A stretch of DNA of 16,076 bases from an uncultured Clostridium sp. (GTDB taxonomy: Bacteria; Bacillota; Clostridia; Christensenellales; CAG-138): NCBI GenBank assembly GCA_900542285.1, contig UQNF01000036.1, positions 1 through 16,076 on the forward strand, read 5' to 3'. Made by a program: the position numbers and the translations under genes. Positions 7,707 to 15,146 of this stretch are shown in pieces (positions within the stretch are counted from its first letter, which is position 1; every line of letters begins with the position of its first letter). The notes beneath the pieces were generated by a model, which saw only the letters and a list, made by a program, of their open reading frames with translations, did no database searches and had not been told where the DNA came from.

Positions 7707-8603
7707 ATGGCAAAGATTATCGAATGCGTGCCCAACATAAGCGAGGGCAGGAACCACGAGGTCATCGAAAAATGTGTTGACGAAGTTCGCAACACCGCAG
7801 GCGTTACGCTTCTCGACTACAGCAGCGACGCAAGCCACAACCGCAGCGTTATCACCTTTATGGGCAGCCCCGAAGGCGTTATGAACGCAGCGACCGCCCT
7901 TGCAAAGAAGGCGGCGGAGCTTATCGACCTTAACCATCATCAGGGCGAACATCCCCGTATGGGTGCTGTCGATGTTATCCCCCTCATCCCCATGAAGGAT
8001 GTTACCAAGGAGGAGACCATCGAATACTCCAAGCAGCTTGCAGAACGCATCTGGAATGAAGCCGGAATACCCATCTTCCTGTATGAGGATTCAGCTTCCG
8101 CTCCCCATCGTGTTAATCTCGCGGCTATCCGCAAGGGTCAGTTTGAAGGCATGGCAGAAAAGGTCAAGGATCCCCAGTGGACACCCGATTTCGGCGGTGC
8201 TCAGATCCATCCCACCGCAGGCGTGACTGCCGTTGGCTGCCGTATGCCACTGGTCGCATTCAACATAAATCTTTCAACCTCCGATGTTTCCATCGCCAGC
8301 AAGATAGCAAAGATCATCCGCAGATCCAGCGGCGGCTTTGACTGCGTAAAGGCACTCGGCGTTATGCTTGAGGACAGGAACATCGCACAGGTGTCAATCA
8401 ATATGACAGATTTCAGCCGCACCCCCCTGTACAGGGTGGTTGAGGTCACCAAGGCTGAGGCCGCTCGTTGGGGCGTTCATGTCATCGGTACCGAGATTAT
8501 CGGACTGACCCCCATGCGCGCTCTTATAGACTCTGCGGAATACTATTTGCAGATTGAAGATTTCAACGCCGATAAGCAGATCATTGAAAACTATCTGCTG
8601 TGA
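7707..8603 (+). CDS. ftcD: Glutamate formimidoyltransferase (monofunctional)
   Basis: Transfers the formimino group from N-formimino-L-glutamate to tetrahydrofolate, releasing glutamate. At 298 residues it matches the formiminotransferase half of the bifunctional mammalian FTCD: the N-terminal subdomain opens with ECVPNISEGR, and NHHQGEHPRMGAVD (76-89) contains His82, which corresponds to the catalytic histidine as I recall it for the mammalian enzyme. The cyclodeaminase half is encoded separately at 9927-10559, so the two-step reaction is split across two proteins. AAAGG precedes the start with standard spacing. It sits between hutU and hutI, which is not pathway order but is common in Firmicutes clusters. 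No hutG-type formiminoglutamate hydrolase is present, so this is the only local way to consume formiminoglutamate. Confidence 0.94.
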   Translation: MAKIIECVPNISEGRNHEVIEKCVDEVRNTAGVTLLDYSSDASHNRSVITFMGSPEGVMNAATALAKKAAELIDLNHHQGEHPRMGAVDVIPLIPMKDVTKEETIEYSKQLAERIWNEAGIPIFLYEDSASAPHRVNLAAIRKGQFEGMAEKVKDPQWTPDFGGAQIHPTAGVTAVGCRMPLVAFNINLSTSDVSIASKIAKIIRRSSGGFDCVKALGVMLEDRNIAQVSINMTDFSRTPLYRVVEVTKAEAARWGVHVIGTEIIGLTPMRALIDSAEYYLQIEDFNADKQIIENYLL

Positions 8604-8649
8604 TGGCAGGCCGATTTGGCCCAAATTCTGTGAAAGGATGGCGTAAACC

Positions 8650-9885
8650 ATGCTTTTGATAAAGAACATCGGAACCCTTGCAACTCCGCACGGCAGCACT
8701 GCACGCTGCGGAAACGAGCAAAAGGATATAACCACGCTCTATAATGCCGCAATCCTTATCGATGATAACGGCATGATAGCGGAGATCACGGCGGACGGAG
8801 AGCTTCCGAAGTACTCGGCATACACAGAGCTTATCGACGCCGAGGGCAGGCTCGTCACTCCGGGACTCGTGGATGCACATACGCATCTCGTTTTCGGGGG
8901 CTGGCGCAACCATGAGGTGCCGCTCAAAATATCCGGCGCATCATACCTCGACATACTGAACGCAGGCGGCGGCATTCTCAACACTCTGACCCATACCAGA
9001 GAGGCCGGCGAGGATGAGCTTTATTCAAGGAGCGCAGCGTTTCTGAAAGAGATGATGGGCTTTGGCGTTACAACCGTTGAGGCAAAGTCCGGGTATGGGC
9101 TCAACAAGGAGGCTGAGCTAAAGCAGCTTCGCGTCATTCGCAGGCTGAACGAATCCACTCCTCTCGATGTCGTGTCCACCTTCCTGGGCGCGCATGCCAT
9201 TCCGGGCGAATTTGCAGGCGATGCCGACGGCTACATCGATTATCTAATCTCCGAGGTGCTTCCGACTGTTGCGGAAGAAAAGCTTGCGGACTTCTGCGAT
9301 GTGTTCCTCGAGGCCACCATCTTCGATGTTGAGCAGTCAAGAAGGCTGCTGCTTGCGGCGCAAAAGCTTGGACTGCCGTCAAAGATCCATGCCGACGAGC
9401 TTGAGGCAATCGGCGGTTCGGAGCTTGCAGGCGAAATAGGCGCTGTTTCTGCGGAGCATCTGCTCGCAACGAGGGACAGCGGAATAGAGGCCATGGCTGC
9501 TTCAAAGACCGTTGCGTGTCTGCTCCCCTGCACATCGCTGTATCTCGATAAGCCCTTTGCGCGTGCAAGAGCTATGATAGATGCAGGAGTTCCCGTAGCG
9601 ATTGCGACGGACTTCAACCCCGGCTCATGCCCCTCGCTCAATCTTCAGCTGGCCATGAATATGGGCTATATCCGTTACAGGCTCTATCCCGAGGAGATAC
9701 TGACAGCAGTCACTCTCAATGCCGCATGCGCGATCGGGATGGGCGACAGGGTCGGCTCCCTCGAGACAGGCAAGCAGGCGGATATTGTAATCTGGGATGC
9801 GGATGAGCTTTCAATGCTCTGCTACCGCATGGGTTCAAATCAGGTCAAGACGGTGATTAAAAAGGGTATCAGGTTTAGCAGATGA
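8650..9885 (+). CDS. hutI: Imidazolonepropionase
   Basis: Opens the imidazolone ring of 4-imidazolone-5-propionate to give N-formimino-L-glutamate. It is a metal-dependent amidohydrolase of 411 residues, the normal length. Metal ligands are visible: His77 and His79 in DAHTHLVFGG, His247 in HADE and Asp321 in ATDFNPGS, at almost the same positions as in the Bacillus subtilis enzyme. The AKSGYGL motif is also typical of HutI rather than other amidohydrolases. AAAGGA lies upstream of ATG 8650. The gap to the transferase before it is 46 bases and to fchA after it 41 bases, so it belongs to the hut transcript. Confidence 0.96.
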   Translation: MLLIKNIGTLATPHGSTARCGNEQKDITTLYNAAILIDDNGMIAEITADGELPKYSAYTELIDAEGRLVTPGLVDAHTHLVFGGWRNHEVPLKISGASYLDILNAGGGILNTLTHTREAGEDELYSRSAAFLKEMMGFGVTTVEAKSGYGLNKEAELKQLRVIRRLNESTPLDVVSTFLGAHAIPGEFAGDADGYIDYLISEVLPTVAEEKLADFCDVFLEATIFDVEQSRRLLLAAQKLGLPSKIHADELEAIGGSELAGEIGAVSAEHLLATRDSGIEAMAASKTVACLLPCTSLYLDKPFARARAMIDAGVPVAIATDFNPGSCPSLNLQLAMNMGYIRYRLYPEEILTAVTLNAACAIGMGDRVGSLETGKQADIVIWDADELSMLCYRMGSNQVKTVIKKGIRFSR

Positions 9886-9926
9886 CAGCCTGAGCTTAAC
9901 CAGTGAAATAAAGAAAGGAATATGAA

Positions 9927-10559
9927 ATGAAACTCATTGACATGCAGGTAACCGGTTACCTCGACATTCTCGCTTCCGATGCTCCCGCTCCCGGTGGCGG
10001 AAGTGCAGCAGCTCTCTGCGGTGCACAGGGCATTGGCCTTGTCACCATGGTCGCAGGACAGACTTCTATCAAGAAGGCTTACGAAGCCGATTGGCCCCTC
10101 TGCCACGAGATTGCAGACGAAGGCAAGGGCTTATTTGAGGCGCTGACAGCGCAGGTGGATAAGGACACCGATGCGTATAATGTCCTTGCCGCAGCATTCA
10201 AGATGCCCAAGGAGACCGATGAACAGAAGGCGGTGCGCCGCGCGGAGATCGCAAGGGGCACGCTCATCTCCACTGAGGTTCCGTTTGAAACGCTCAAGCT
10301 GGCAGTTCGTTCGCTTGAGCTGGCGGATAAGCTGCTCGGACACTACAATACCAACTGCGCAAGCGACCTTGGCGTAGGAGGCCTGAACCTTCATACCTGC
10401 GTTCACGGCGCATGGATGAATGTGCTCATCAACCTCAGCGGCATTAAGGACGAGCAGAAGGCTGCCTTCTTCCGCGAGGAAGGTGCGCGCCTTGTCGCTC
10501 ACGCCGATGAGATCGCCGCAAGGGTGAATGAAACCACCATGCGCGATATGCTGGGCTGA
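9927..10559 (+). CDS. fchA: Formimidoyltetrahydrofolate cyclodeaminase
   Basis: Converts 5-formimino-THF to 5,10-methenyl-THF plus ammonia, passing the histidine C2 carbon into the one-carbon pool. The 210-residue length and the N-terminal APAPGGGSAAALCG motif (20-32) identify the FTCD_C/cyclodeaminase family, an all-helical fold. DTDAYNVLAAAFKMP is another conserved block. AAAGGA ends 7 bases before ATG 9927; an overlapping ATG at 9922 in another frame reads only Met-Lys-stop. It is the last hut gene, followed after about 105 bases by a strong terminator. In anaerobes the methenyl-THF made can go through formyl-THF to formate with ATP gain by Fhs; those genes are not in this window. Confidence 0.94.
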   Translation: MKLIDMQVTGYLDILASDAPAPGGGSAAALCGAQGIGLVTMVAGQTSIKKAYEADWPLCHEIADEGKGLFEALTAQVDKDTDAYNVLAAAFKMPKETDEQKAVRRAEIARGTLISTEVPFETLKLAVRSLELADKLLGHYNTNCASDLGVGGLNLHTCVHGAWMNVLINLSGIKDEQKAAFFREEGARLVAHADEIAARVNETTMRDMLG

Positions 10560-10663
10560 TTCTTTTGCGACCGACAGACGGAGCGATAAGCGATATTCAA
10601 TATCGGCGCCGCTTCGGCTGGCGAAATCAGAAGAATAGAACAGGAATAGATCTACTGTTAATT

Positions 10664-10714
10664 AAGCAGGATCCGGGGAAGATACGGTTTGATGAGCCTC
10701 GGATCCTGCTTTTA
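10664..10714 (+). terminator. Intrinsic terminator of the hut operon
   Basis: Arms AAGCAGGATCCGGGG (10664-10678) and CCTCGGATCCTGCTT (10697-10711) pair over 15 positions with a single G-T wobble around an 18-base loop, followed by TTTTA. It lies about 105 bases after the fchA stop and cleanly separates the hut and ecf transcripts. Confidence 0.9.
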
Positions 10715-10746
10715 TGCATTTCTGCGCCGCTGATTTCGCATTTTAT

Positions 10747-10784
10747 AAATATACTTGCTATCCTTCCGGGTAATCCGATATAAT
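10747..10784 (+). repeat. Direct repeat copy A (promoter-bearing)
   Basis: A 38-base segment from AAATATACTTGCTATCC through to TATAAT that recurs at 10985-11022. The two copies differ by a one-base gap in CTTC(C)GGG, an opposite one-base gap further on, and a few substitutions just before the -10. Confidence 0.8.
10755..10784 (+). promoter_or_regulatory. Upstream copy of the duplicated promoter
   Basis: TTGCTA (10755-10760), an 18-base spacer and TATAAT (10779-10784). It is about 280 bases before ecfA1. Transcription from here would give a long leader, or a short untranslated RNA, ahead of the ecf operon. It shares most of its sequence with the copy at 10993-11022. Confidence 0.6.
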
Positions 10785-10984
10785 GACATGCCTGATACGC
10801 GCTTGAATGTTATGCGGCAAAAGGCTATGAAAATCAGGAAACTACTGATATGAAAGCGGTAAACACATTTGGCAATGGGGCGATACCGAATGTATTTGCT
10901 TTTGAAGAATAGTAGGCGCAATGCCGGGAAGAGAAGAATTGGGGCAGCATTACCGAAATATGCGTCATCTTCACCTGATTGTCC

Positions 10985-11022
10985 AAATATACTTGCTATC
11001 CTTCGGGTAAAGCTGATATAAT
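10985..11022 (+). repeat. Direct repeat copy B (promoter-bearing)
   Basis: Second copy of the 38-base segment, 238 bases downstream of copy A. Similarity fades quickly on both sides, so only the promoter core is shared, not a larger duplicated block. Confidence 0.8.
10993..11022 (+). promoter_or_regulatory. Proximal promoter of the ecf operon
   Basis: TTGCTA (10993-10998), an 18-base spacer and TATAAT (11017-11022), with the ecfA1 start 46 bases beyond. The -35 matches consensus at 4 of 6 and the -10 at 6 of 6. This is the most likely main promoter for ecfA1-ecfA2-ecfT and the small membrane gene. Confidence 0.75.
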
Positions 11023-11067
11023 TAGTTGCTTATTTTGGGGTTGATCGCTCTGCGATAAAAGGTCAAT

Positions 11068-11898
11068 ATGATTAGTGTTAAGAATGTAAAATACACCTAT
11101 GACGGCGCCGAAACTCAGGCGCTGAAGGGTATAAGCTTCGATGTTTTTGACGGCGAATTCGTTGCCATCGTCGGTCATAACGGAAGCGGAAAATCCACAG
11201 TGGCGAAGCTCATGAACGCCCTTATCGTTCCGGACGAGGGGAGCGTGACCGTGGACGGCATGGACACGGCGGATGAGGGCAGGACGCTGGATATAAGAAA
11301 GAAGGTCGGGATAGTATTCCAAAATCCCGACAACCAGATAGTCACCACGGTCGTCGAGGAGGATGTGGGCTTTGGGCCCGAAAACCTTGGTGTGCCCACC
11401 GAGGAAATACATCGGCGCGTACACGATGCGCTGGAAGCCGTGGATATGCTGAGCTATGCGCGTTCGGCTCCGCACATGCTGTCGGGAGGACAGAAGCAGC
11501 GCATAGCCATTGCCGGTATGCTCGCCATAGAGCCTCAGGTGCTGGTTCTTGATGAGGCGACGGCCATGCTCGACCCCCTTGGAAGGAAGAAGATAATTGA
11601 CATAGTCATGGATCTCCATAGCAAACGGGGGATTACTGTCGTCATGATAACTCAGTATATGGAGGAAGCCGTTGGCGCGGACAGGATAATAGTCCTCAAT
11701 GACGGACTTGTAGAACTCATCGGCAAGCCCGTAGAGGTCTTTTCACAGGGTGACAGGCTTAGAAGCATAGGGCTTGATGTGCCCGTCGTTGTCGGGATTC
11801 GCGATGAACTCATAAGCCGAGATCTGATAAAGCCCTGTGACGCTATGACAGCGGAGGAATTGGCAGAAGTATTATGCCCATTGTTGTTGAAAATTTAA
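11068..11898 (+). CDS. ecfA1: Energy-coupling factor transporter ATPase EcfA1
   Basis: One of two ATPases that drive ECF-type vitamin and metal uptake, working as a heterodimer on the cytosolic face of EcfT. 276 residues with Walker A GHNGSGKST (36-44), Q-loop NPDNQ, ABC signature LSGGQKQR (138-145) and Walker B VLVLDEA with Asp162-Glu163. At the switch position, where most ABC ATPases have His, residue 196 is Gln (ITQYMEEA, codon CAG at 11653-11655). The C-terminal ~60 residues form the ECF-type tail. AAAAGG lies directly upstream of ATG 11068. Its end overlaps ecfA2 by 25 bases, implying translational coupling. No S component is nearby, as in shared (group II) ECF systems, so the substrate cannot be told from here. 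Confidence 0.93.
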   Translation: MISVKNVKYTYDGAETQALKGISFDVFDGEFVAIVGHNGSGKSTVAKLMNALIVPDEGSVTVDGMDTADEGRTLDIRKKVGIVFQNPDNQIVTTVVEEDVGFGPENLGVPTEEIHRRVHDALEAVDMLSYARSAPHMLSGGQKQRIAIAGMLAIEPQVLVLDEATAMLDPLGRKKIIDIVMDLHSKRGITVVMITQYMEEAVGADRIIVLNDGLVELIGKPVEVFSQGDRLRSIGLDVPVVVGIRDELISRDLIKPCDAMTAEELAEVLCPLLLKI

Positions 11899-12725
11899 GC
11901 TATACATACATGAAGAACACAGCGAGCGCCTATACCGCGCTGCACGATGTGAGCTTCACCGTTGGCGACAGCGAATTTATCGGCCTTATCGGGCACACTG
12001 GGAGCGGCAAATCCACGCTTATCCAGCAGCTTAACGGATTGATGCACCCGACAAGCGGTTCGGTGACGGTCGATGGTTACGATATGAACGATAAGAAGCA
12101 GCGCCAAAATGGCAGAGCGCTGATCGGCATGGTATTCCAGTATCCGGATTATCAGCTGTTTGACAGCACCGTACTGGCAGATGTCTCCTTCGGCCCAAAG
12201 AATATGGGCTTGAGTGATGATGAGATAAGGCGCCGTGCGATAGAGGCGATCGAGCTTGTGGGGCTTGACCCTGCCGAAATGGAGGAAAAATCGCCGTTCG
12301 AATTGTCCGGCGGACAAAAACGCCGCGCCGCACTCGCAGGAATCGTTGCAATGCGTCCCAAATATCTCGTTCTCGATGAGCCGATGGCAGGACTTGACCC
12401 GGGAGGACGAAGGGATGTGCTGGCGCTCATCGACAAGCTTCGCAGGGAGCTTGGCTGCGCAGTGATAATGGTAAGCCACTCGATGGACGATATTGCGCGT
12501 TCTGCAGAACGTATCATCGTGCTGAATAACGGCAGAATCAAAGAAATAGGAACTCCTGATGAGATATTTTCGCGTGCGGAGGAGCTTGCGGAGATAGGGC
12601 TGGATGTTCCCAAGCCCATGCAGCTTGCCGCATTGCTGCGGAAAAGGGGCATTGACGTTCCCGATGCGCTTTACACGGAGGAAAGGTTTATTGCCTGGTT
12701 CGAGGAGGCCGTAAAGAATGCTTAA
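11874..12725 (+). CDS. ecfA2: Energy-coupling factor transporter ATPase EcfA2
   Basis: Second ATPase of the ECF module, 283 residues. Walker A GHTGSGKST (40-48), Q-loop YPDYQ, signature LSGGQKRR (144-151), Walker B YLVLDEP with Asp168-Glu169 and a normal switch His202 (VSHSMDD). The GLDPGG D-loop is conserved. The ATG 11874 lies inside the 3' end of ecfA1; no strong ribosome site stands at ideal spacing, so translation is probably coupled to ecfA1. Its last codons overlap the ecfT start by 8 bases. The pair of complete but different ATPases followed by EcfT is the standard module order in Firmicutes. Confidence 0.94.
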   Translation: MPIVVENLSYTYMKNTASAYTALHDVSFTVGDSEFIGLIGHTGSGKSTLIQQLNGLMHPTSGSVTVDGYDMNDKKQRQNGRALIGMVFQYPDYQLFDSTVLADVSFGPKNMGLSDDEIRRRAIEAIELVGLDPAEMEEKSPFELSGGQKRRAALAGIVAMRPKYLVLDEPMAGLDPGGRRDVLALIDKLRRELGCAVIMVSHSMDDIARSAERIIVLNNGRIKEIGTPDEIFSRAEELAEIGLDVPKPMQLAALLRKRGIDVPDALYTEERFIAWFEEAVKNA

Positions 12726-13536
12726 CGATATTACACTCGGACAGTACCTGCCTGGCAACTCGGCAGTGCATAGGCTTGACCCTCGCACGAAGCTGATATT
12801 GATGATATCATTTATTGTCGCCATATTCCTGGTAAAGGATATGAGGACATTCATTCTGATCGTGGCGTTTATCGTAGCTGTGACGCTTATCGCGCATATA
12901 CCGCTCGGCTATCTGATAAAGGCGATGAAGCCGCTCAAGCTGATCCTGCCGTTGATGTTCCTGTTCAATCTGTTTTTGAACAAGACCGGAACGCTTCTTG
13001 TGGAATGGTGGATAATCAAGATCTATACGGGCGGAGTTTACAACGCTTTCTTCATCGTACTGAGGCTTGCGACCCTCGTTGTAGGAACGAGCCTTCTTAC
13101 GCTCACAACAACGCCGATCGCGCTCACGGACGGACTTGAGAAGCTCATGACTCCGCTTAAATGGATCAAGTTTCCGGTTCATGAGCTTGCAATGATGATG
13201 ACCATTGCGCTAAGGTTCATTCCCACGCTTATCGAGGAAGCGGATAAGATTCAAAAGGCGCAGCTTGCAAGGGGCGCCGACTTTGAAAGCGGAAGCGTCA
13301 TTAAGCGTGCAAAGGCCATGCTCCCCGTACTCATACCGCTTATCGTCAACTCCTTCCGCCACGCAGGCGAGCTTGCGATGGCGATGGAGAGCCGCTGCTA
13401 CCATGGCGGCGAGGGCAGGACAAGGATGCGTGTGCTAAAGTTCCACTGGGGTGATCTCGTGGCTGTGCTCGTGACCTCTGTGCTGATAGCCGGGGTTGTT
13501 ATTCTTCAAAAGTATGTCTTTACATTCAGTATTTAA
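12718..13536 (+). CDS. ecfT: Energy-coupling factor transporter transmembrane protein EcfT
   Basis: Membrane scaffold that links the two ATPases to exchangeable substrate-binding S proteins. 272 residues of the CbiQ/EcfT family with several hydrophobic helices (an early block near residues 24-62, further ones near 80-140 and a final one at about 248-268). The two coupling motifs are present: LARG at about 183-186 and a second motif MESRCYHGG (Arg226), the usual variant of AMEARGY. They lie in the cytosolic helices that dock on EcfA1 and EcfA2. The start ATG 12718 overlaps the ecfA2 stop. The next gene begins 8 to 50 bases after the stop, depending on its start. Confidence 0.93.
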   Translation: MLNDITLGQYLPGNSAVHRLDPRTKLILMISFIVAIFLVKDMRTFILIVAFIVAVTLIAHIPLGYLIKAMKPLKLILPLMFLFNLFLNKTGTLLVEWWIIKIYTGGVYNAFFIVLRLATLVVGTSLLTLTTTPIALTDGLEKLMTPLKWIKFPVHELAMMMTIALRFIPTLIEEADKIQKAQLARGADFESGSVIKRAKAMLPVLIPLIVNSFRHAGELAMAMESRCYHGGEGRTRMRVLKFHWGDLVAVLVTSVLIAGVVILQKYVFTFSI

Positions 13537-13544
13537 GTTAGAGA

Positions 13545-13994
13545 GTGAAGAAAACGGCATCGAATGTGAATAATGGAAAAGGGAGCATGGAAAGCTCATC
13601 CCGCAACGCTCTTTTGATAGCTGCACTGGTTATTCTCGTGATAGCCATTACGCTTCGCCTGGTTGCGGGAGGAACCTCATTGGCGGAGGAAGTTACTGCG
13701 GAGCTGAAAAAGCATGGCTGCATGATTTCCTCCGATGAGCTATATCAGCAGAGCTATGCAAAGGCTTCAAGCATTGCCGAAATAATGACGGGCATAGACC
13801 TGGAGGATGCGATCGCCGCTTCGCAGCGAGCCGGTTTTCCATCGGATACGGAGCGTCAGGGCGAGATCTACCTGCTCCTTGCCAAGCTTGACGACGAGCA
13901 TGTTTTGACCGTATTTGTCGTGGATGAAGCTGTGGAGCTTGCTTTTATCCAAATACTCGGAAGCGATGAGGTCAAAGCTGTAAACGAGCTTTAG
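13545..13994 (+). CDS. Small single-pass membrane protein, unknown function
   Basis: Not recognised. The longest form starts at GTG 13545 (149 residues); ATG 13587 (135 residues) follows AAAAGGGAG, though only a few bases from it. From the ATG, a short polar stretch is followed by one hydrophobic helix (about residues 7-27, NALLIAALVILVIAITL) and then an acidic, mostly helical domain rich in Glu, Asp and Ala that would face outward if the helix acts as an uncleaved anchor. There is no lipobox. It lies directly behind ecfT, before the operon terminator, so it is probably co-transcribed with the ECF module. A hairpin (ACGAGC-TTTA-GCTCGT, 13984-13999) spans the stop codon and has no T-run after it. 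A link to ECF function is only contextual. Confidence 0.75.
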   Translation: MKKTASNVNNGKGSMESSSRNALLIAALVILVIAITLRLVAGGTSLAEEVTAELKKHGCMISSDELYQQSYAKASSIAEIMTGIDLEDAIAASQRAGFPSDTERQGEIYLLLAKLDDEHVLTVFVVDEAVELAFIQILGSDEVKAVNEL

Positions 13995-14040
13995 CTCGTA
14001 AGAAAACCAAGGAACAATAACAACTTCTTCATATGAATTT

Positions 14041-14078
14041 AGCGGCACTGCTTTGGCTATGCCGCTTTAATTTATTTT
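14041..14078 (+). terminator. Terminator of the ecf operon
   Basis: Stem AGCGGCA (14041-14047) with TGCCGCT (14060-14066), a 12-base loop, then TTTAATTTATTTT. It lies about 50 bases after the stop of the small membrane gene. Confidence 0.85.
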
Positions 14079-14103
14079 GCATCACATTTTGTTTATTTCC
14101 CGG

Positions 14104-14143
14104 ATAATAAAATTCGACAAAGCATTACCGTGCTTTGCCGAAT
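14104..14143 (-). terminator. Terminator of the minus-strand nitrilase-yitT unit
   Basis: Arms 14112-14124 and 14131-14143 pair over 13 positions on the minus strand with one G-T wobble (an A-C mismatch on the plus strand) around a 6-base loop. The minus-strand RNA continues into TTTTATTAT. The strand-specific wobble and T-tract show that it serves the minus-strand genes, 34 bases past the YitT stop. Confidence 0.85.
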
Positions 14144-14177
14144 CGATAATAGTTTAGTTTAAGCCGGAAGCCGCTTG

Positions 14178-15119
14178 CTAATTCATCAGACCGAAGCCGC
14201 GTCCGATGACTTCCTTGGTTTCGATGATGGAGAACAGTGCGTTAGGGTCATAACGCTTGACTATGGAGCGCAGCTTGGATAGCTCGGTGGTCTTGACGAT
14301 GCAGTAAACGACATTGCGCGGTTCGCCCGTGTATGCGCCCTCGCCGTGAAGATATGTAACGCCTCTATGCATCTCGTTAAGCACATGGGGCGCGATCTCG
14401 TCCCACTCCTTGCTGATGATAAAGACGGACATATTCCTGTTGAAGCCGCGCATTGCGTAGTTGAATGCGGTATTCGCAATGAAAACTGCCGCCATGGAGA
14501 AGACAGCCTTTTCAGCGCCGAAGGCGATCCCGAGAAATACCATAATAACAAAATTGTACGCCATGTTGATGGTACCCATCTGAATCGAGAATTTGCGGCT
14601 GAGAATGACGCTCAAAACGTCCATTCCCCCCAGCGAAGCGCCGCGCTTTACGACAAATACGCCGGAAAAGCCCAGCACAACAGGCCCTATCAATGCCGAC
14701 AGTATCTCCGAATACTGACCAAGGTGGACATACTGACCAATGTTTACCACAAACGGTATCTCAAAGAACAATGCATAGCAGGCGGTAGCTATCGTGCTGA
14801 AAATCATGAACTTCAGGTTTGTCTGCCTGAAGCCGAAAATCAGAATGGGAATGTTGAGCAGAATGACGGTCAGATACTTCGGAAAATGCCAGAGGTATTC
14901 AAAGAACACCGCAATGCCGGTTATGCCCGTTGAAAGGAACCGGTTAGGCGTATAGAATGCGCTAATCGCAAGGCACTGCACAAAGCAGACCGCAACGATG
15001 GTGAACAGCGTAATGGCATCCTCTTTCGGGTTGAATTTGCCGTCGAAGGGATTGAACTGCGGCCGTTCTGCGTTAGCGGCCCGCTTTTTCTCTTTCTTCT
15101 CTTTTTTCACAGCATTCAT
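14178..15119 (-). CDS. YitT family membrane protein (DUF161 + DUF2179)
   Basis: 313 residues. The N-terminus (1-30) is a Lys-rich cytosolic tail. Several hydrophobic helices follow (about 36-56, 62-76, 82-97, 103-120, 138-157, 185-203 and 206-222), including the family-typical TPNRFLSTGITG and KRGASLGGMDVLS segments. The C-terminal DUF2179 domain (about 230-308) contains GVTYLHGEGAYTG and ends in IETKEVIGRGF. The family is widespread in Firmicutes; its transported substrate or role is not established as far as I know. The start CAT (15117-15119) has AAGG about 9 bases upstream. The nitrilase gene ends 27 bases before it, so the two form an operon with this gene second. Confidence 0.92.
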   Translation of the reverse strand: MNAVKKEKKEKKRAANAERPQFNPFDGKFNPKEDAITLFTIVAVCFVQCLAISAFYTPNRFLSTGITGIAVFFEYLWHFPKYLTVILLNIPILIFGFRQTNLKFMIFSTIATACYALFFEIPFVVNIGQYVHLGQYSEILSALIGPVVLGFSGVFVVKRGASLGGMDVLSVILSRKFSIQMGTINMAYNFVIMVFLGIAFGAEKAVFSMAAVFIANTAFNYAMRGFNRNMSVFIISKEWDEIAPHVLNEMHRGVTYLHGEGAYTGEPRNVVYCIVKTTELSKLRSIVKRYDPNALFSIIETKEVIGRGFGLMN

Positions 15120-15146
15120 TTAATAAAACCTTGGACTTCACAAAGC

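Larger units (their letters stand above)
10560..11067 (+). other. 508-base intergenic region: hut terminator and duplicated promoter
   Basis: No convincing gene. From left to right it holds a short inverted repeat near 10591-10605, the hut terminator (10664-10714), a first promoter copy (10755-10784), about 200 bases without a recognised riboswitch, a second promoter copy (10993-11022), and a 5-bp hairpin (11044-11056) directly before the ecfA1 ribosome site AAAAGG (11057-11062). CCTGAT near 10790 could pair with ATCAGG near 10833, but this is weak. Possible peptides of 8, 20 and 29 codons lack properly spaced ribosome sites. Confidence 0.7.

Noticed and set aside
10565..10783. 72-codon plus-strand ORF after fchA
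   Set aside because: It runs straight through the strong hut terminator and into the first promoter copy, and has no ribosome site.
10827..10912. Two mini-ORFs (8 and 20 codons) overlapping as ATGA
   Set aside because: AAAAGG is only 2 bases from the first ATG and too far from the second; peptides show no features.
10921..11010. 29-codon ORF ending in the second promoter repeat
   Set aside because: There is no ribosome site before the ATG, and its last codons are the -35 region of the ecf promoter, so it is probably chance.
11895..12854. 319-codon minus-strand open frame across ecfA2 and ecfT
   Set aside because: It runs antisense to two secure genes and crosses their junction; its translation has no recognisable domain.
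13984..13999. Perfect hairpin at the stop of the small membrane gene as a terminator
   Set aside because: It is followed by AAGAAAACC rather than a T-run; the true terminator lies about 45 bases further on.
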